64,000 nucleotides of DNA from Synechococcus sp. PCC 7335 (GTDB lineage Bacteria > Cyanobacteriota > Cyanobacteriia > Phormidesmidales > Phormidesmidaceae), in contig NZ_DS989904.1 of assembly GCF_000155595.1 (NCBI RefSeq), positions 566,477 through 630,476 of the forward strand, given 5' to 3'. The position numbers were made by a program, and so were the translations under genes. Below are positions 46,562 to 57,436 of the stretch, piece after piece. Position 1 is the stretch's first letter. The number at the start of each line of letters is the position of its first letter. The notes beneath the pieces were generated by a model. It was not told the origin of the DNA, searched no databases, and saw only the letters and a list, made by a program, of their open reading frames with translations.

Positions 46562-46798
46562 ATGATGACCACAATTCTAGTCACGCTCTTCATTGCAGGT
46601 TGGGTAGCCGTTGCTTTAATTGGCACGCAAACCTACTTCTTGGGTGAGCAGACTAAGCCGATTCACGAGCGCAACTGGCGATCTGAATCTTTCGAGGCGA
46701 TCGCCGTACCCATTACGGGCCAGCCCACTAACTACGCAACTAGAACGCCTGCTTATAGTGGGGATGCTTATAGCAGCCGTAGACTATCTAGTCGATAA
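46562..46798 (+). CDS. small single-pass membrane protein
   Basis: The 78-residue product has one N-terminal membrane segment (ILVTLFIAGWVAVALIGTQT) and a polar tail with KPIHERNWRSESFEAIAVP and TRTPAYSGDAYSSRRLSSR. A GGAGG lies 7 bases before the ATG, a TACAAT box is at 46515-46520, and a strong terminator follows. Clean expression signals and size suggest a photosynthetic small subunit or assembly factor. Psb35-like proteins are of similar size, but I cannot align it and leave it unnamed. Confidence 0.8.
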   Translation: MMTTILVTLFIAGWVAVALIGTQTYFLGEQTKPIHERNWRSESFEAIAVPITGQPTNYATRTPAYSGDAYSSRRLSSR

Positions 46799-46966
46799 AA
46801 CGCGGCTGACATGAGTCAGTACGATTCGATTAGTTCGAAGCAAGCGCTTTAGCTAAAAGTGTGGTGAAGCTCTAACTTCCTCGCATTTATCAAGGGTAAA
46901 GCTAAGAGCAAAGCCGGACGAGAAATTCATAGACCTATCTCAATCTAGACACTGAAATAGCAACTT

Positions 46967-47010
46967 AAATAAGCGCGTATTACCGAATACAGGTATACGC
47001 GCTTATTTTT
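46967..47010 (+). terminator. intrinsic terminator after the small membrane protein
   Basis: AAATAAGCGCGTAT (46967-46980) pairs perfectly with ATACGCGCTTATTT (46995-47008) and is followed by further T residues. This is a strong rho-independent terminator; the gene ends about 170 bases upstream. Confidence 0.88.
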
Positions 47011-47144
47011 TTGGTGATTATCATTGAAAATGTCGGCATTACTTTGATTATTTGATAGACTTACTTCTATGCAGCCTGATATTTCTCAGCCTGTATCAGA
47101 CTATACAAAATAAATCAGTTGACATAGATAGAGGCCATCAAGCT

Positions 47145-48173
47145 GTGATTCACGCAACACTCCATCAGCTCAAAGTATTTGAAGCGACGGCTCGTCACGG
47201 TAGCTTTACCCGCGCTGCCGAGGAGCTCTATCTTACGCAGCCTACCGTTTCAATTCAGGTAAAGCAGCTCACCAAAGCGGTTGGCCTGCCTCTATTTGAG
47301 CAAATCGGCAAGCGACTTTATCTGACGGAGGCAGGAGAGAAGCTACTGTCAACTTGCCAAGATATTTTCACTGGCTTAGATCAGTTTGAAATGTCTGTAG
47401 CCGATCTAAAAGGTATGAAGCAAGGTCAGCTTAAACTAGCGGTGATCACCACAGCAAAATACTTCGTGCCCAGAATCTTGGGGCCTTTCTGTAAGCGCTA
47501 TCCCGGCATCGACATTTCGCTGAAAGTCACTAACCACCAGCGTCTACAAGAGAGTATGTTGGCCAACGAAGACGATATATACATCATCAGTCAAGCGCCA
47601 ACGCAGCCCGATCTCACCATTCATCCTTTCTTAGAAAATCCGCTGATTGTACTAGCGCCTACTAGCCATCCGCTAGCTCGGAAGCAAAACATCCCGATTG
47701 AAGCACTCAATAATGAGGCTTTCATCATGAGAGAGCCAGGTTCAGGCACTCGTAAAGCGGTAGAAAAGATATTCGAAGAGCATAATGTGTCTGTAAATGT
47801 GAGCTTAGAGCTCGGCAGTAACGAGGCGATTAAGCAAGCGATCGCAGGTGGATTAGGTATTTCTGTCCTTTCGCAGCACACTATTATCTCAGAAGGAACA
47901 ACAGGCGAGTTTGCCATTCTCGATGTACAAGGATTCCCAATCGAAAGAGATTGGTATGTTGCTCACCTAGCGGGTAAACAGCTCTCTATTGTCGCCGAAA
48001 CTTTCCTAACATTCCTTAAAGAAGAGAGTCCAGAGATGGCAAGAAGACTGTTGCCAGGGCTCGGTAAAGTCTCTCTCAACGGCAGTGAGGAAAACGGCAG
48101 CGGCCAGGGAAATAGTAAAACTGGCTCTGATACCGATGGAGGCGCTCCGACTAGAGAACCCCTAACCGTTTGA
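47145..48173 (+). CDS. LysR-type regulator, CmpR/CbbR group
   Basis: The 342-residue product has an N-terminal winged helix-turn-helix (LHQLKVFEATARHGSFTRAA, YLTQPTVSIQVKQLTKAVGL) and the effector domain (LAVITTAKYFVPRILGPFCK, LELGSNEAIKQAIAGGLGIS). The whole matches, from memory, CmpR of Synechococcus, which activates bicarbonate transport under low CO2 and binds photorespiratory metabolites. I chose a GTG at 47145; the frame extends to 47052 without family similarity. A Gly/Ser-rich tail of about 35 residues is extra. Confidence 0.88.
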   Translation: MIHATLHQLKVFEATARHGSFTRAAEELYLTQPTVSIQVKQLTKAVGLPLFEQIGKRLYLTEAGEKLLSTCQDIFTGLDQFEMSVADLKGMKQGQLKLAVITTAKYFVPRILGPFCKRYPGIDISLKVTNHQRLQESMLANEDDIYIISQAPTQPDLTIHPFLENPLIVLAPTSHPLARKQNIPIEALNNEAFIMREPGSGTRKAVEKIFEEHNVSVNVSLELGSNEAIKQAIAGGLGISVLSQHTIISEGTTGEFAILDVQGFPIERDWYVAHLAGKQLSIVAETFLTFLKEESPEMARRLLPGLGKVSLNGSEENGSGQGNSKTGSDTDGGAPTREPLTV

Positions 48174-48254
48174 GGCTTTGGGACCGGCGTGGCAGTTAGG
48201 GAGCGGCGGCTTTCATGTAGCGTTCGTTATATAGAGGCTTTAGCATACAGAGAC

Positions 48255-49451
48255 TTAACGCTTTGCGAGCAGCCCTCCGCTCAATCGCCGCAGCGCTTTT
48301 TGCACCATGTCGGCATACTTCAGCTCACCTGCAAAAATTCTAGCCATTGCCCAGGTAGCAGACGGCTGTTGCATGATCGTGCGATAGCTTAGGTAAGGAG
48401 CGGCGTAGAATGCTTTTGCTAGCTTGGTCGCCAGCTTCATTTCGCGGCCAATTTCCTCGGCAATAATATCTGTATACTCAGCCAAAGCCGAAGGGTTACC
48501 GGCGATCGCATCGCTCACTGCTTCAGCCGCCTTTATTCCGGTGAATATAGAAGGGCGAATTCCTTCAGCCGTTAACGGATCGACCACACAAGCAGCCTCG
48601 CCCGCTAGCACAGCGTTTTGGGTATGTAGTCGCTGGTTGCCCTTCCAGATATACACCGGATGCCCAAACTTTGGCTCCGCCTCCCCATCTACTCCAAACG
48701 CTGACGCATACTCAGCCATCGGCGCTACCAAATCTTTACCCTTTCGCCTATCTGTTCGAAAGACGCCGCTACCGATTGAATAGCCATCTCGCTTAGGAAA
48801 ATTCCACACATAGCCATTTTTTAGCAGACCAAATTCGAAATGCACGACATGGCTGTTTTCGACTTCACCTTTAGGCTCGATTTCGATAGCGCCAGCGATA
48901 CTGGCTTTGCGATCGCCAAACCCTAGCCATTTTGCCATCGGGCCACGTCCCCCATCCGCAGCAATCAGATACTGACCCTCGAACGTCTCGCCCCTACTCG
49001 TCATCACCTTCCAGCGATCTACTTGGTCACCTCCATCAGTCCTATTAGCGTCATCCCTAGTAGTGTCTGTCTGACCACCTGAAACAAACTCAACCGCTAC
49101 AACCTTCGTCTTATCTAGTAGTTTCGTTCCCCTCTTTTCAGCCTGCTGTACTAGATAATGATCAAACTCATTTCGCCGTACCATCCAAATCGGCGCTTTT
49201 AAGTCAACCTCGATGGCCTCGCCCAAGTGCCATGTGTACCGAGCCCGGGTCACCTTCTGCGAAATCACCGGCTCAAAATCAAAATCAAACCACTGCGCTA
49301 CCTGCGGTGAAACCCCACCCCCACAGGGCTTATACCGGGGCAGTGCTGCTTTCTCTATCAGCAGCACCTGATGTCCTTTTCTACTCAAATGGTAAGCAGC
49401 ACTCGCGCCTGCCGGTCCAGCACCTACAATAATGCAATCGTATAGTGGCAT
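48255..49451 (-). CDS. geranylgeranyl reductase family FAD-dependent oxidoreductase
   Basis: The 398-residue product has an FAD-binding start CIIVGAGPAGASAAYHLSRK, the GGR-family motif YKPCGGGVSP, and the second FAD motif VLAGEAACVVDPLTAEGIRP. Relatives reduce the phytyl or other isoprenoid chain of lipids and pigments. It is a paralogue-type protein rather than clearly ChlP, so the substrate is not assigned. An insert (TDTTRDDANRTDGGDQVD) of low complexity lies near residue 130. Confidence 0.88.
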   Translation of the reverse strand: MPLYDCIIVGAGPAGASAAYHLSRKGHQVLLIEKAALPRYKPCGGGVSPQVAQWFDFDFEPVISQKVTRARYTWHLGEAIEVDLKAPIWMVRRNEFDHYLVQQAEKRGTKLLDKTKVVAVEFVSGGQTDTTRDDANRTDGGDQVDRWKVMTSRGETFEGQYLIAADGGRGPMAKWLGFGDRKASIAGAIEIEPKGEVENSHVVHFEFGLLKNGYVWNFPKRDGYSIGSGVFRTDRRKGKDLVAPMAEYASAFGVDGEAEPKFGHPVYIWKGNQRLHTQNAVLAGEAACVVDPLTAEGIRPSIFTGIKAAEAVSDAIAGNPSALAEYTDIIAEEIGREMKLATKLAKAFYAAPYLSYRTIMQQPSATWAMARIFAGELKYADMVQKALRRLSGGLLAKR

Positions 49452-49474
49452 AAGTTTAAGGTTGCGAATCTAAT

Positions 49475-49782
49475 TTACTGTCTATCTCGCCATGCCTTCG
49501 GATCTTGTTTGGCATAAAAGCAAGCTAGAACAACAACTGTACTGTCTTCAATAATGTAGAAGATACCGCAAGGAAACCCACGAATTAAAGCTCTGCGGAT
49601 CTACCTATGTACTGACTATGTACTGGCGGATAAGCGGATGGGTTGCGAGCAACCTTTGAAAGGCAAGCGTCAACAGCGCGAACAAATTCAGAGCCAAGAC
49701 CAGACTCTTTTTTCTCGTAATATTGGTATGCATCTTGCATATCAAACTCCGCTTCGGATCTGATGCGCAGCAAATAGGTCAT
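49475..49782 (-). pseudogene. ParE/RelE-family toxin pseudogene
   Basis: From the ATG at 49782 the frame reads MTYLLRIRSEAEFDMQDAYQ ... KVARNPSAYPPVHSQY, the start of a ParE/RelE toxin, and then ends early. In another frame the family C-terminus follows intact: IRRALIRGFPCGIFYIIEDS and VVVLACFYAKQDPKAWRDRQ to a stop at 49475-49477. The frame is broken by an 11-base tandem duplication (49604-49614 and 49615-49625). Removing one copy restores the frame except for a TAG where a sense codon is expected. No antitoxin gene is visible upstream. Confidence 0.8.
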
Positions 49783-49921
49783 TAAGGGGTTACTAGAAGA
49801 GCTATCGCTATAGTCAAGCGTACAACCTATAACCAACAAGACCTATAGCCAACGAGACCTTCACTACTCAATGTATTAAAAAGGCTCGTATCCTACGACT
49901 GAGCCACTTAGTACAAACGCA

Positions 49922-49957
49922 AAAGCCTCTGCTAATCCATTTATCGGCAGAGGCTTT
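49922..49957 (-). terminator. intrinsic terminator of tkt
   Basis: AAAGCCTCTGC (49922-49932) and GCAGAGGCTTT (49947-49957) form an 11-pair stem. Read on the minus strand it follows the tkt stop codon by about 20 bases and is followed by TTTTGCGTTT. Confidence 0.85.
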
Positions 49958-49976
49958 ATTTAGCTCTAGAACGCTA

Positions 49977-51983
49977 CTAGCTCATGAGTGCATTCGCACG
50001 AGAGACCACGTTGTCAACGGTATAGCCGAACTTCTCCATAACGACACCACCCGGCGCCGAAGCACCGAAGGTATCAACAGAGATCATATCGCCTTCATCA
50101 CCGAAGTACTTAGCCCAGCCAAAGCTGCTCATCGCTTCAACAACCAGACGCTTCTTCACGGACTTAGGTAGGACTGACTCTTTGTACTCTGCACTTTGCT
50201 CTTCGTAAAGCTTCCAGCAGGGCATAGACACCACGCGAACTTTCTTGCCGTCGCCGCGTAGCTTTTCAGCAGCATCTTCACAGAGCTGCACTTCGCTACC
50301 CGTACCAATCAAAATCAAATCAGGTGTACCGTCCGAATCTGACATGATATATGCGCCTTTGGCAACCGCATCAATAGAGGAACCCGGTAGGTTGCGCAAA
50401 CCCTGACGGGAGAAGCACATTAGAGTGGGAGCTTGGCGCTTATTGACTGCGATTTTGTATGCACCAGAAGTCTCGTTGCCGTCGGCTGGGCGAATGACGT
50501 AGAGATTGGGAATCGCTCGCAAGGAAGCGACAGTCTCGACAGGCTGGTGAGTAGGGCCATCTTCACCTAGACCAATAGAATCGTGGGTCATCACATAGAT
50601 AACGCCAGCCTCGGATAGCGCTGAGAGTCGGATAGCGCCACGCATGTAGTCAGTAAAGACCAGGAAGGTGGCACAGTAGGGAATCAATCCACCGCCGTGG
50701 AGGGCAATGCCATTACAGATTGCACCCATACCGTGTTCGCGGACGCCAAAGTGAATATTGCGATTCTCATAGGCGCCCTTTTGATAGTCGCCAGACACTT
50801 TTAGCTCAGTGAGGTTTGAGTGGGTTAAATCCGCCGAACCGCCAATTAGCTCAGGTAGGACAGGGGCAAGTGCATTTAAGGTCGCTTCCGAGTTTTTCCG
50901 TGTGGCAAGTGCCTTGTCTTCTGGAGTGTAAGTAGGCAGTGCATCTTCCCAGCCCTCAGGAAGCTTGCCGGATAGCATGCGCTCGAGCTCTTTGGCTTCT
51001 TCAGCGTACTTAGTGCGGTAGGTCGCTAGGGTTTCATTCCATTCGGCTTCAGCACTAGCACCTTTGTCAATTGCTTGGCGGTAGCGGCTAAGCGCATCTT
51101 CAGGAATCTCAAAGAAGTCGTATTTCCAGTCGAGGTTTTCACGAGTAGCAATGGTTTCTTCGTCGCCCAGCATTGCCCCATGAATGCCACCGGTCCCTGC
51201 TCGGTTGGGTGAGCCATAGCCGATGGTAGTGGTCACCTTGATCATCGTCGGCTTGTCAGTGACTTCTTTAGCCTTGGCGATCGCCTTCTCAATCGAATCC
51301 AAATCGGTATTGCCATCTTCTACATGCAGCACATGCCAGCCATATGCCTCGAAGCGCTTGCTCACATCTTCAGTAAAGGCAATATCAGTCGAACCATCAA
51401 TCGAAATATGATTATCGTCGTATAGAGCAATCAGCTTCCCTAGGCCCAAGTGACCAGCCAAAGAGCAAGCCTCACCCGAGACGCCCTCCATGTTGCAACC
51501 GTCACCCATGATTGTGTAGGTGTAGTGGTCTACTACTGCGCAGTCGGGCTTGTTGAACTTAGCTGCTAAATGCGCCTCGGCCATCGCTAAACCCACTGCA
51601 TTGCAGATGCCCTGACCTAGCGGGCCAGTGGTTACTTCAACACCAGCAGTCTCAAAGTTCTCGGGATGTCCAGGTGTCGTAGAGCCCCACTGACGAAACT
51701 GCTTGATATCGTCCATGCTCACGCTGTCATAGCCGGTGAGATAGAGCATGGCGTATTGCAGCATACAGCCATGCCCCGCCGAAAGCACAAATCTATCGCG
51801 GTTAAACCATTGAGGGTTCTTAGGATTGTGCCGGATGAACTTATCCCACAGCACAAACGACATGGGCGCAGCACCCATTGGCAAACCAGGATGACCTGAC
51901 TTGGATTTGTTGACGGCGTCAATCGCCAAAAATCTAATGGAATTTATACAAAGTGTTTCGAGCGATTGGGTTGCAACAGCCAT
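49977..51983 (-). CDS. tkt: transketolase
   Basis: Transketolase moves two-carbon units in the Calvin cycle and pentose phosphate pathway. The 668-residue product has the thiamine diphosphate site ([44 protein letters not shown]), the pyrimidine domain ([34 protein letters not shown]) and the C-terminal domain. It lies downstream of fabF on the same strand (493-base gap), matching the common cyanobacterial order acpP-fabF-tkt. Confidence 0.97.
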   Translation of the reverse strand: MAVATQSLETLCINSIRFLAIDAVNKSKSGHPGLPMGAAPMSFVLWDKFIRHNPKNPQWFNRDRFVLSAGHGCMLQYAMLYLTGYDSVSMDDIKQFRQWGSTTPGHPENFETAGVEVTTGPLGQGICNAVGLAMAEAHLAAKFNKPDCAVVDHYTYTIMGDGCNMEGVSGEACSLAGHLGLGKLIALYDDNHISIDGSTDIAFTEDVSKRFEAYGWHVLHVEDGNTDLDSIEKAIAKAKEVTDKPTMIKVTTTIGYGSPNRAGTGGIHGAMLGDEETIATRENLDWKYDFFEIPEDALSRYRQAIDKGASAEAEWNETLATYRTKYAEEAKELERMLSGKLPEGWEDALPTYTPEDKALATRKNSEATLNALAPVLPELIGGSADLTHSNLTELKVSGDYQKGAYENRNIHFGVREHGMGAICNGIALHGGGLIPYCATFLVFTDYMRGAIRLSALSEAGVIYVMTHDSIGLGEDGPTHQPVETVASLRAIPNLYVIRPADGNETSGAYKIAVNKRQAPTLMCFSRQGLRNLPGSSIDAVAKGAYIMSDSDGTPDLILIGTGSEVQLCEDAAEKLRGDGKKVRVVSMPCWKLYEEQSAEYKESVLPKSVKKRLVVEAMSSFGWAKYFGDEGDMISVDTFGASAPGGVVMEKFGYTVDNVVSRANALMS

Positions 51984-52476
51984 GGTCTTTTTAGTGAGGA
52001 GGTGGACAGTAAGAAGGTTGATAAAAAGAAATAGAAAGTGAAAAGCGAACCCTATGCGATGGACAAAAGCTAGCAGCCAATCTGCCTAGAAGATGTCTGT
52101 TAGCTTTACGGCCTGCTAACTTATAGGATGCTGATGCTAGGTCTACTAACTCTATACAGTGTGAGGTTTACTCTACAAAAAGTGCTTAAAAAGACTTGAG
52201 AATTTCCAAGCATTATACCGATGAATTTGTAACATCTGTGACCGTTTGATGAGAACTCGTCAGCGTTTTCTCACTATAACTATAGTCAGCTATAGTCAAG
52301 CCATGGCCACCTGGCTGAAGTATACCTTGTTAGTCAAAAGCCTATATAACAGCTAGCTAGATGAACTCAGGGTGAACGTAGGCATAGCCTTATCTTGAAG
52401 GCTGCTTCACTACCGCTGTAATGCACTTATTCTGAAGAACCCATCTGGCAGACCCGTCTGGCAAACTCGTTTCTAC
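51984..52476. other. fabF-tkt intergenic region
   Basis: 493 bases with no gene seen. Around 52274-52300 there are close repeats of CTATAGTCA, and CTGGCA repeats near 52445-52463. The tkt promoter presumably lies here since the gap is long. Confidence 0.45.
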
Positions 52477-53748
52477 TCACTGTATTTCTTGAAATTTCTT
52501 GAAAGCGAGGGTAACGTTATGCCCTCCAAAGCCAAAGGAATTTGAGAGCGCTACAGTGACCTCTTGCTCACGGCTCTGAGCAGGAACGTAGTCTAAATCG
52601 CAGTCCGGGTCGGGGGTTTCTAGGTTGATTGTAGGCGGCACTCTATCATTAGCAACAGCCATAACTGCTGCCACGCCCTCGATACCACCTGATCCACCTA
52701 GTAGGTGGCCCGTCATACTTTTGGTCGAACTTACGGTGATGTTGTAGGCATGCTGGCCAAGGACGGTCTTAATCGCGGCAGTCTCGTTCGGATCGTTGAC
52801 TGGGGTGCTAGTGCCGTGAGCATTGATATAGCTCACTTCATCCGGTGACAGATTGCCATCTTTTAGAGCGTGACGGATAGCTCGCACTGCGCCTTCACCA
52901 CCCGGTGCGATACCGGTCATGTGATAGGCATCACAGCTCATACCGTAACCGACGATCTCCGCATAGATACGAGCGCCTCGGCTCAGCGCATGTTCTAGCT
53001 CTTCTAAGATTAAGATGCCTGCCCCTTCACCCAGGACAAAGCCATCTCGATCCTGGTCAAAGGGACGACTAGCATGAGTAGGATCGTCGTTGCGAGTAGA
53101 CATTGCTCGCATAGAAGAAAAGCCCGCGAAGGTCAAAGGCGTAACGGCAGACTCGGTGCCACCGCAAATCATGGCCTGGGCGTAGCCGTTTTGAACTAGA
53201 CGAAAGGCATCTCCAATAGCATTTGAACCCGCAGCGCACGCGGTCACAGAACAGGAGTTAGGGCCCTTTGCACCGGTTTGAATCGCAGTCAGGCCAGCGG
53301 CCATGTTAGCAATCATCATCGGAATCATGAATGGACTACAGCGGCTAGGACCTTTGTTTAAATAGATCTCTTGCTGCTCTTCCATCACCTGAATACCCCC
53401 AATACCAGTGCCGATCATTACACCGATTTGTTCAGCGTTTAGATCGGTGATCTTTAGGGTGGCATCGGCGATCGCTTGTTTGCTAGCGGCGATCGCAAAA
53501 TGAGCAAACCGCGCCGCTCGCTTCACATCCTTACGGTCCATATAGTCGAGCGGGTCAAAACCTTTGACTTCGCCGGCGATCTGACTAGCATGCGCAGAAG
53601 CATCAAATGCCGTCACTAGGCCAATGCCGTTCTTGCTCTCCAGCAGCCCCTGCCAATAATCAGCTAGCGTATTGCCAATCGGCGTAATTGCGCCCATACC
53701 TGTGACAACAACCCGCTTTCGTTCTTGCTTATCTTCTAAATCAGCCAT
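52477..53748 (-). CDS. fabF: beta-ketoacyl-ACP synthase II
   Basis: FabF elongates acyl-ACP chains in fatty acid synthesis. The 423-residue product has the nucleophile Cys in SVTACAAGSNAIGDA and the two His in INAHGTSTPVND and KSMTGHLLGGSG, plus the start VVVTGMGAITPIGNT. I chose the ATG at 53748 (MADLEDKQERKRV); the frame extends 12 codons upstream. It follows acpP by 456 bases. Confidence 0.97.
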   Translation of the reverse strand: MADLEDKQERKRVVVTGMGAITPIGNTLADYWQGLLESKNGIGLVTAFDASAHASQIAGEVKGFDPLDYMDRKDVKRAARFAHFAIAASKQAIADATLKITDLNAEQIGVMIGTGIGGIQVMEEQQEIYLNKGPSRCSPFMIPMMIANMAAGLTAIQTGAKGPNSCSVTACAAGSNAIGDAFRLVQNGYAQAMICGGTESAVTPLTFAGFSSMRAMSTRNDDPTHASRPFDQDRDGFVLGEGAGILILEELEHALSRGARIYAEIVGYGMSCDAYHMTGIAPGGEGAVRAIRHALKDGNLSPDEVSYINAHGTSTPVNDPNETAAIKTVLGQHAYNITVSSTKSMTGHLLGGSGGIEGVAAVMAVANDRVPPTINLETPDPDCDLDYVPAQSREQEVTVALSNSFGFGGHNVTLAFKKFQEIQ

Positions 53749-54204
53749 AGTTCTAAGGACAACATCGGGGGAATAGCCGAACACCAGCTATCATTCAAAC
53801 GTCGAATCACACCGCTCAAAGCAAACTTTGCAGAAGTAACTTGCTAACACTCACTTGCTTAGATCGTACTACCTAGATCGTTGCAATCATTGCACCAAGA
53901 AAGATAAAGACAAAAAGCAAATGAAAGTTAGGATTCATACCGCTATGGCCGTGTATCAAGACTTAGGTGCCGTGTATCAAGGCTTAGGTATCGATTTGAA
54001 GCTGATAGCTTTGGTAGGACAGGGCCACTCATATCGTTAAGCAGCTAGCTAGGTAGCCCTACAAGCTGGTCTGATAGTCTAAGCTCCATAGCTCAGAAAT
54101 AGTTCTGACCTTAGCAGTTTAGCCTTAGCAGCTAGCTCTACACCTAGAAGTAAGTACTATGGCCAGTAGATATCACAGCCTACATAGGCCTAGCTATCAG
54201 ATGC

Positions 54205-54444
54205 TTATGCCTGTGCCTTTTCGATAAATTCAACTGCCGATTCCACGGTTGTGATACTCTCAGCTGCCTCATCAGGAATTTCAATATCGAATTCTTCTTC
54301 TAGCGCCATAACTAGCTCAACGGTATCTAAAGAGTCAGCCCCTAAGTCGTTAGCAAAGCTAGCTTCCGGTTTTACTTCCGCTTCGTCTACACCGAGCTGT
54401 TCAGAAACGATCTTCTGAACTTTCCCTAAAATCTCTTCACTCAT
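54205..54444 (-). CDS. acpP: acyl carrier protein
   Basis: The 79-residue product begins [20 protein letters not shown] and has the phosphopantetheine Ser in [20 protein letters not shown] chose the ATG at 54444; the frame continues six codons upstream. It is followed on the same strand by fabF. Confidence 0.97.
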   Translation of the reverse strand: MSEEILGKVQKIVSEQLGVDEAEVKPEASFANDLGADSLDTVELVMALEEEFDIEIPDEAAESITTVESAVEFIEKAQA

Positions 54445-55079
<635 letters not shown>

Positions 55080-55162
55080 AGACATCTATAAGCGCAGCCG
55101 CCTAGTTAAGGCTCCTACAAAACCCCATTGAAAGCCTTCAACACCTTCGACAAACTTCATCG

Positions 55163-55198
55163 AAGCCTTCGCTAGTCAAAGATTAGCGAAGGCTTTTT
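55163..55198 (+). terminator. intrinsic terminator of psaC
   Basis: AAGCCTTCGCTA (55163-55174) pairs with TAGCGAAGGCTT (55184-55195), 9-base loop, followed by TTTTT. Copies of the ACCTTCGAC/CCTTCAAC type lie just upstream, so the stem's left arm has related repeats. Confidence 0.88.
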
Positions 55199-55242
55199 GG
55201 CGATGACCTCTAGCAGCTACATCCTAGTAACTACGCCGAACT

Positions 55243-56175
55243 CTATCTTGCTGCGACAGCTTTTTCGACGGCTAACAGGCTGCCTAGCACCCCTAGTCCG
55301 GTGCCTAGTAGCACTAATGAGCAAGGTAGTACCATCCATTGGTGAGATGAGAGCTGGAGACCGTTCGCTAAAAATTCGATGAAGCTAGGTTGACCGTTAC
55401 CAGTAGATACAGATCTTAAGCCTTGTTGAGCCGCAAGTAAGAGACCCCACGCACCGCCAGCACCAATGATGCCAAAGACCGCCCCCTGAATAAGAAATGG
55501 TAGGTAAATCCAGATACGAGTGGCACCGACTAACTGCATGACCTCGATTTCCTGCCGGCGGGCGATCGCAATCAGCCGAATTGTCGTCGTCACCACTGTG
55601 GTCGCGGCAATACTCAGCAGGCTCACCACCACAAGACTTGCCCATTGCAATCCTATATTAAGATCTCGAAGCTGCTGAATCATTTCACTTACATACAGCA
55701 CTTCATCGACGCCAGGTAAATTCTTTAGTGTCGCTGCCAGCTGAGGAACCTGCTGGGTATCTCTAGCTTTTACCTTCAGCTCGTCAACCAGTGGATTACC
55801 ATTGAGCTGATCAATCGCGTTCGAGATATTAGACAGTCCTAAGTCCGAAGTTAGCTGTGACCAAGCCTGCTCCCTGCTTACCGCTTCTACACTGACAACG
55901 CCCGGCAACTGACTCACCTGTTCAGTCAAAGTGTCAGCACCTACGCCACTTTCTAGATAGGTTGAAATCACCAGCTGTGAACCGAACTGGTTTAGCATTC
56001 CTTCAACCTGCCAGCTCACTTGCAGACTAGTCCCAAACAAAAAAAGTAAGACCGTCATCGTGCTGATAGCAGCCCAATTCATCCAGCCGCCGCGCTGCAA
56101 CCCTCTGAAGGTCTCTTGAAATAAATAGTCTGTTCTAGCTAAAGATTTCAGCACAGATTTTGGGCGCAAGAGCAT
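55243..56175 (-). CDS. ftsX: cell division protein FtsX-type permease
   Basis: FtsX forms, with FtsE, a membrane complex that controls peptidoglycan hydrolases at division. The 310-residue product has an N-terminal membrane segment (AISTMTVLLFLFGTSLQVSW), an extracytoplasmic domain, then three membrane segments near the end (ASLVVVSLLSIAATTVVTTT, FLIQGAVFGIIGAGGAWGLL, VLLGTGLGVLGSLLAVEKAV). The conserved REEIxVMxLVGAT segment is RRQEIEVMQLVGATRIWIYL. I chose the ATG at 56175. ftsE is not adjacent. Confidence 0.93.
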   Translation of the reverse strand: MLLRPKSVLKSLARTDYLFQETFRGLQRGGWMNWAAISTMTVLLFLFGTSLQVSWQVEGMLNQFGSQLVISTYLESGVGADTLTEQVSQLPGVVSVEAVSREQAWSQLTSDLGLSNISNAIDQLNGNPLVDELKVKARDTQQVPQLAATLKNLPGVDEVLYVSEMIQQLRDLNIGLQWASLVVVSLLSIAATTVVTTTIRLIAIARRQEIEVMQLVGATRIWIYLPFLIQGAVFGIIGAGGAWGLLLAAQQGLRSVSTGNGQPSFIEFLANGLQLSSHQWMVLPCSLVLLGTGLGVLGSLLAVEKAVAAR

Positions 56176-56453
56176 AGGGTAGGTTCTTAGCGTTTTGACA
56201 CAAGACAATCACAATCAAGATGCCCTGAATCAATCTGAGTTGATACATTTACATCTGAGTGTGAAACATAAGGTGTCGTTGACTAATCCGCCTACATCTG
56301 TGAAGGAGCCTCTTTGAGGGAATACTCGACTGACTTTGGGGCTGAACCTGTAGCTTAAGGATTATCGGCTTGAAGTCGCTACAGCGAAGTCGGTGTGAGT
56401 TGTTACAATGTGGGGAAGAACATTGCTCAAACTGGACTTAGTTACGAAGACCC

Positions 56454-57017
56454 ATGGCCGCAGTCATCGACGTTGAAAAGAAAAAGCTGAAGAAACCGCC
56501 GCTCACCGTTCACCAGATGGGCGATCGTGTCCTCCGCCAGCCCGCCAAACGGGTTGCCAAGATAGACAACGCTCTGCGCGATCTTGTCCGCAAGATGCTG
56601 CAGACAATGTATAGCGAGGACGGTATTGGCTTAGCTGCCCCTCAGGTTGGTGTGAATAAGCAGCTCCTCGTTATAGACGCTGACCCTGAAAATGAAGCGG
56701 CTTCAGCTCTGGTATTGGTCAACCCCAAAATTATTCGCTACAGTGACGAGCTAGCCGCTGGTCAGGAAGGTTGTCTGAGCATCCCGGGCGTCTATCTAGA
56801 TGTAATTCGTCCTGCCGCCATAGAAGTTAGCTTCAAAGATGAGAATGGTCGACCCCGTAAGCTGAAGGCGGATGATCTGCTTGCTCGGGTGATTCAGCAT
56901 GAGATGGATCACCTAAATGGTGTGCTGTTTGTAGATAGGGTGGAAAATACGATTGCGCTCAATCAGGAGCTGCAAAAGAACGGCTTTGCGATCAAACACG
57001 TTCAGAAAGTGAAATAG
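56454..57017 (+). CDS. def: peptide deformylase
   Basis: Removes the formyl group from new N-terminal methionines. The 187-residue product has all three metal-site motifs: GIGLAAPQVGVN, EGCLSIPGVY and HEMDHLNGVLF. The N-terminal extension (MAAVIDVEKKKLKKPP) and full length agree with cyanobacterial PDF. It is divergent from ftsX across 278 bases in which I see nothing definite. Confidence 0.97.
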   Translation: MAAVIDVEKKKLKKPPLTVHQMGDRVLRQPAKRVAKIDNALRDLVRKMLQTMYSEDGIGLAAPQVGVNKQLLVIDADPENEAASALVLVNPKIIRYSDELAAGQEGCLSIPGVYLDVIRPAAIEVSFKDENGRPRKLKADDLLARVIQHEMDHLNGVLFVDRVENTIALNQELQKNGFAIKHVQKVK

Positions 57018-57189
57018 AAGTGGAATGATGCTGGTTGCAGTTATTTTGGCTTTTCTATTTATTAATAGTCGTGCTGCAATTTGCTCTAGATAAATATCTC
57101 AGCCAAATCACTTCATAGCCAAATAGTTTTAGAGCGAGCTTTAAGAGATTAAGCTTCAAAAGCAAACTTCATAACAAAAGGAAAATTCT

Positions 57190-57384
57190 GTGACTCCAAA
57201 AAGTGGTGCGTTGTTGGGTGTGGCCTGTTTGACTGCGATCGCAGCCGTCGGCTCAATGTTTGAACTTTCTTCCGGTGATCCAGACTGGGGCAAAGCACCC
57301 ACCGCTGTCATCCTAGCGCTTAGCATTCCAGTCGGCATCCTGTCATTCATAGAAGCTGTCAAAGACGCCCGCGCCAATATGTGA
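57190..57384 (+). CDS. small two-pass membrane protein
   Basis: The 64-residue product starts at a GTG and has two hydrophobic stretches (GALLGVACLTAIAAVGSMF; PTAVILALSIPVGILSFIEA) separated by SSGDPDWGKA, with a charged end KDARANM. I know of cyanobacterial proteins of this size and shape but no function. An AAAAGGAAA is the only ribosome-binding-like sequence upstream. It lies alone between def and ndk. Confidence 0.7.
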   Translation: MTPKSGALLGVACLTAIAAVGSMFELSSGDPDWGKAPTAVILALSIPVGILSFIEAVKDARANM

Positions 57385-57436
57385 CGAGTCTTTGCCTGTA
57401 ATAGGACTCTTAATTAAGAATAGAAAACACTTAAAA

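Noticed and set aside
53855-54040. Plus-strand frame of 61 codons between acpP and fabF
   Set aside because: It consists largely of a 21-base period duplication (near 53949) and has no ribosome binding site or recognisable content.
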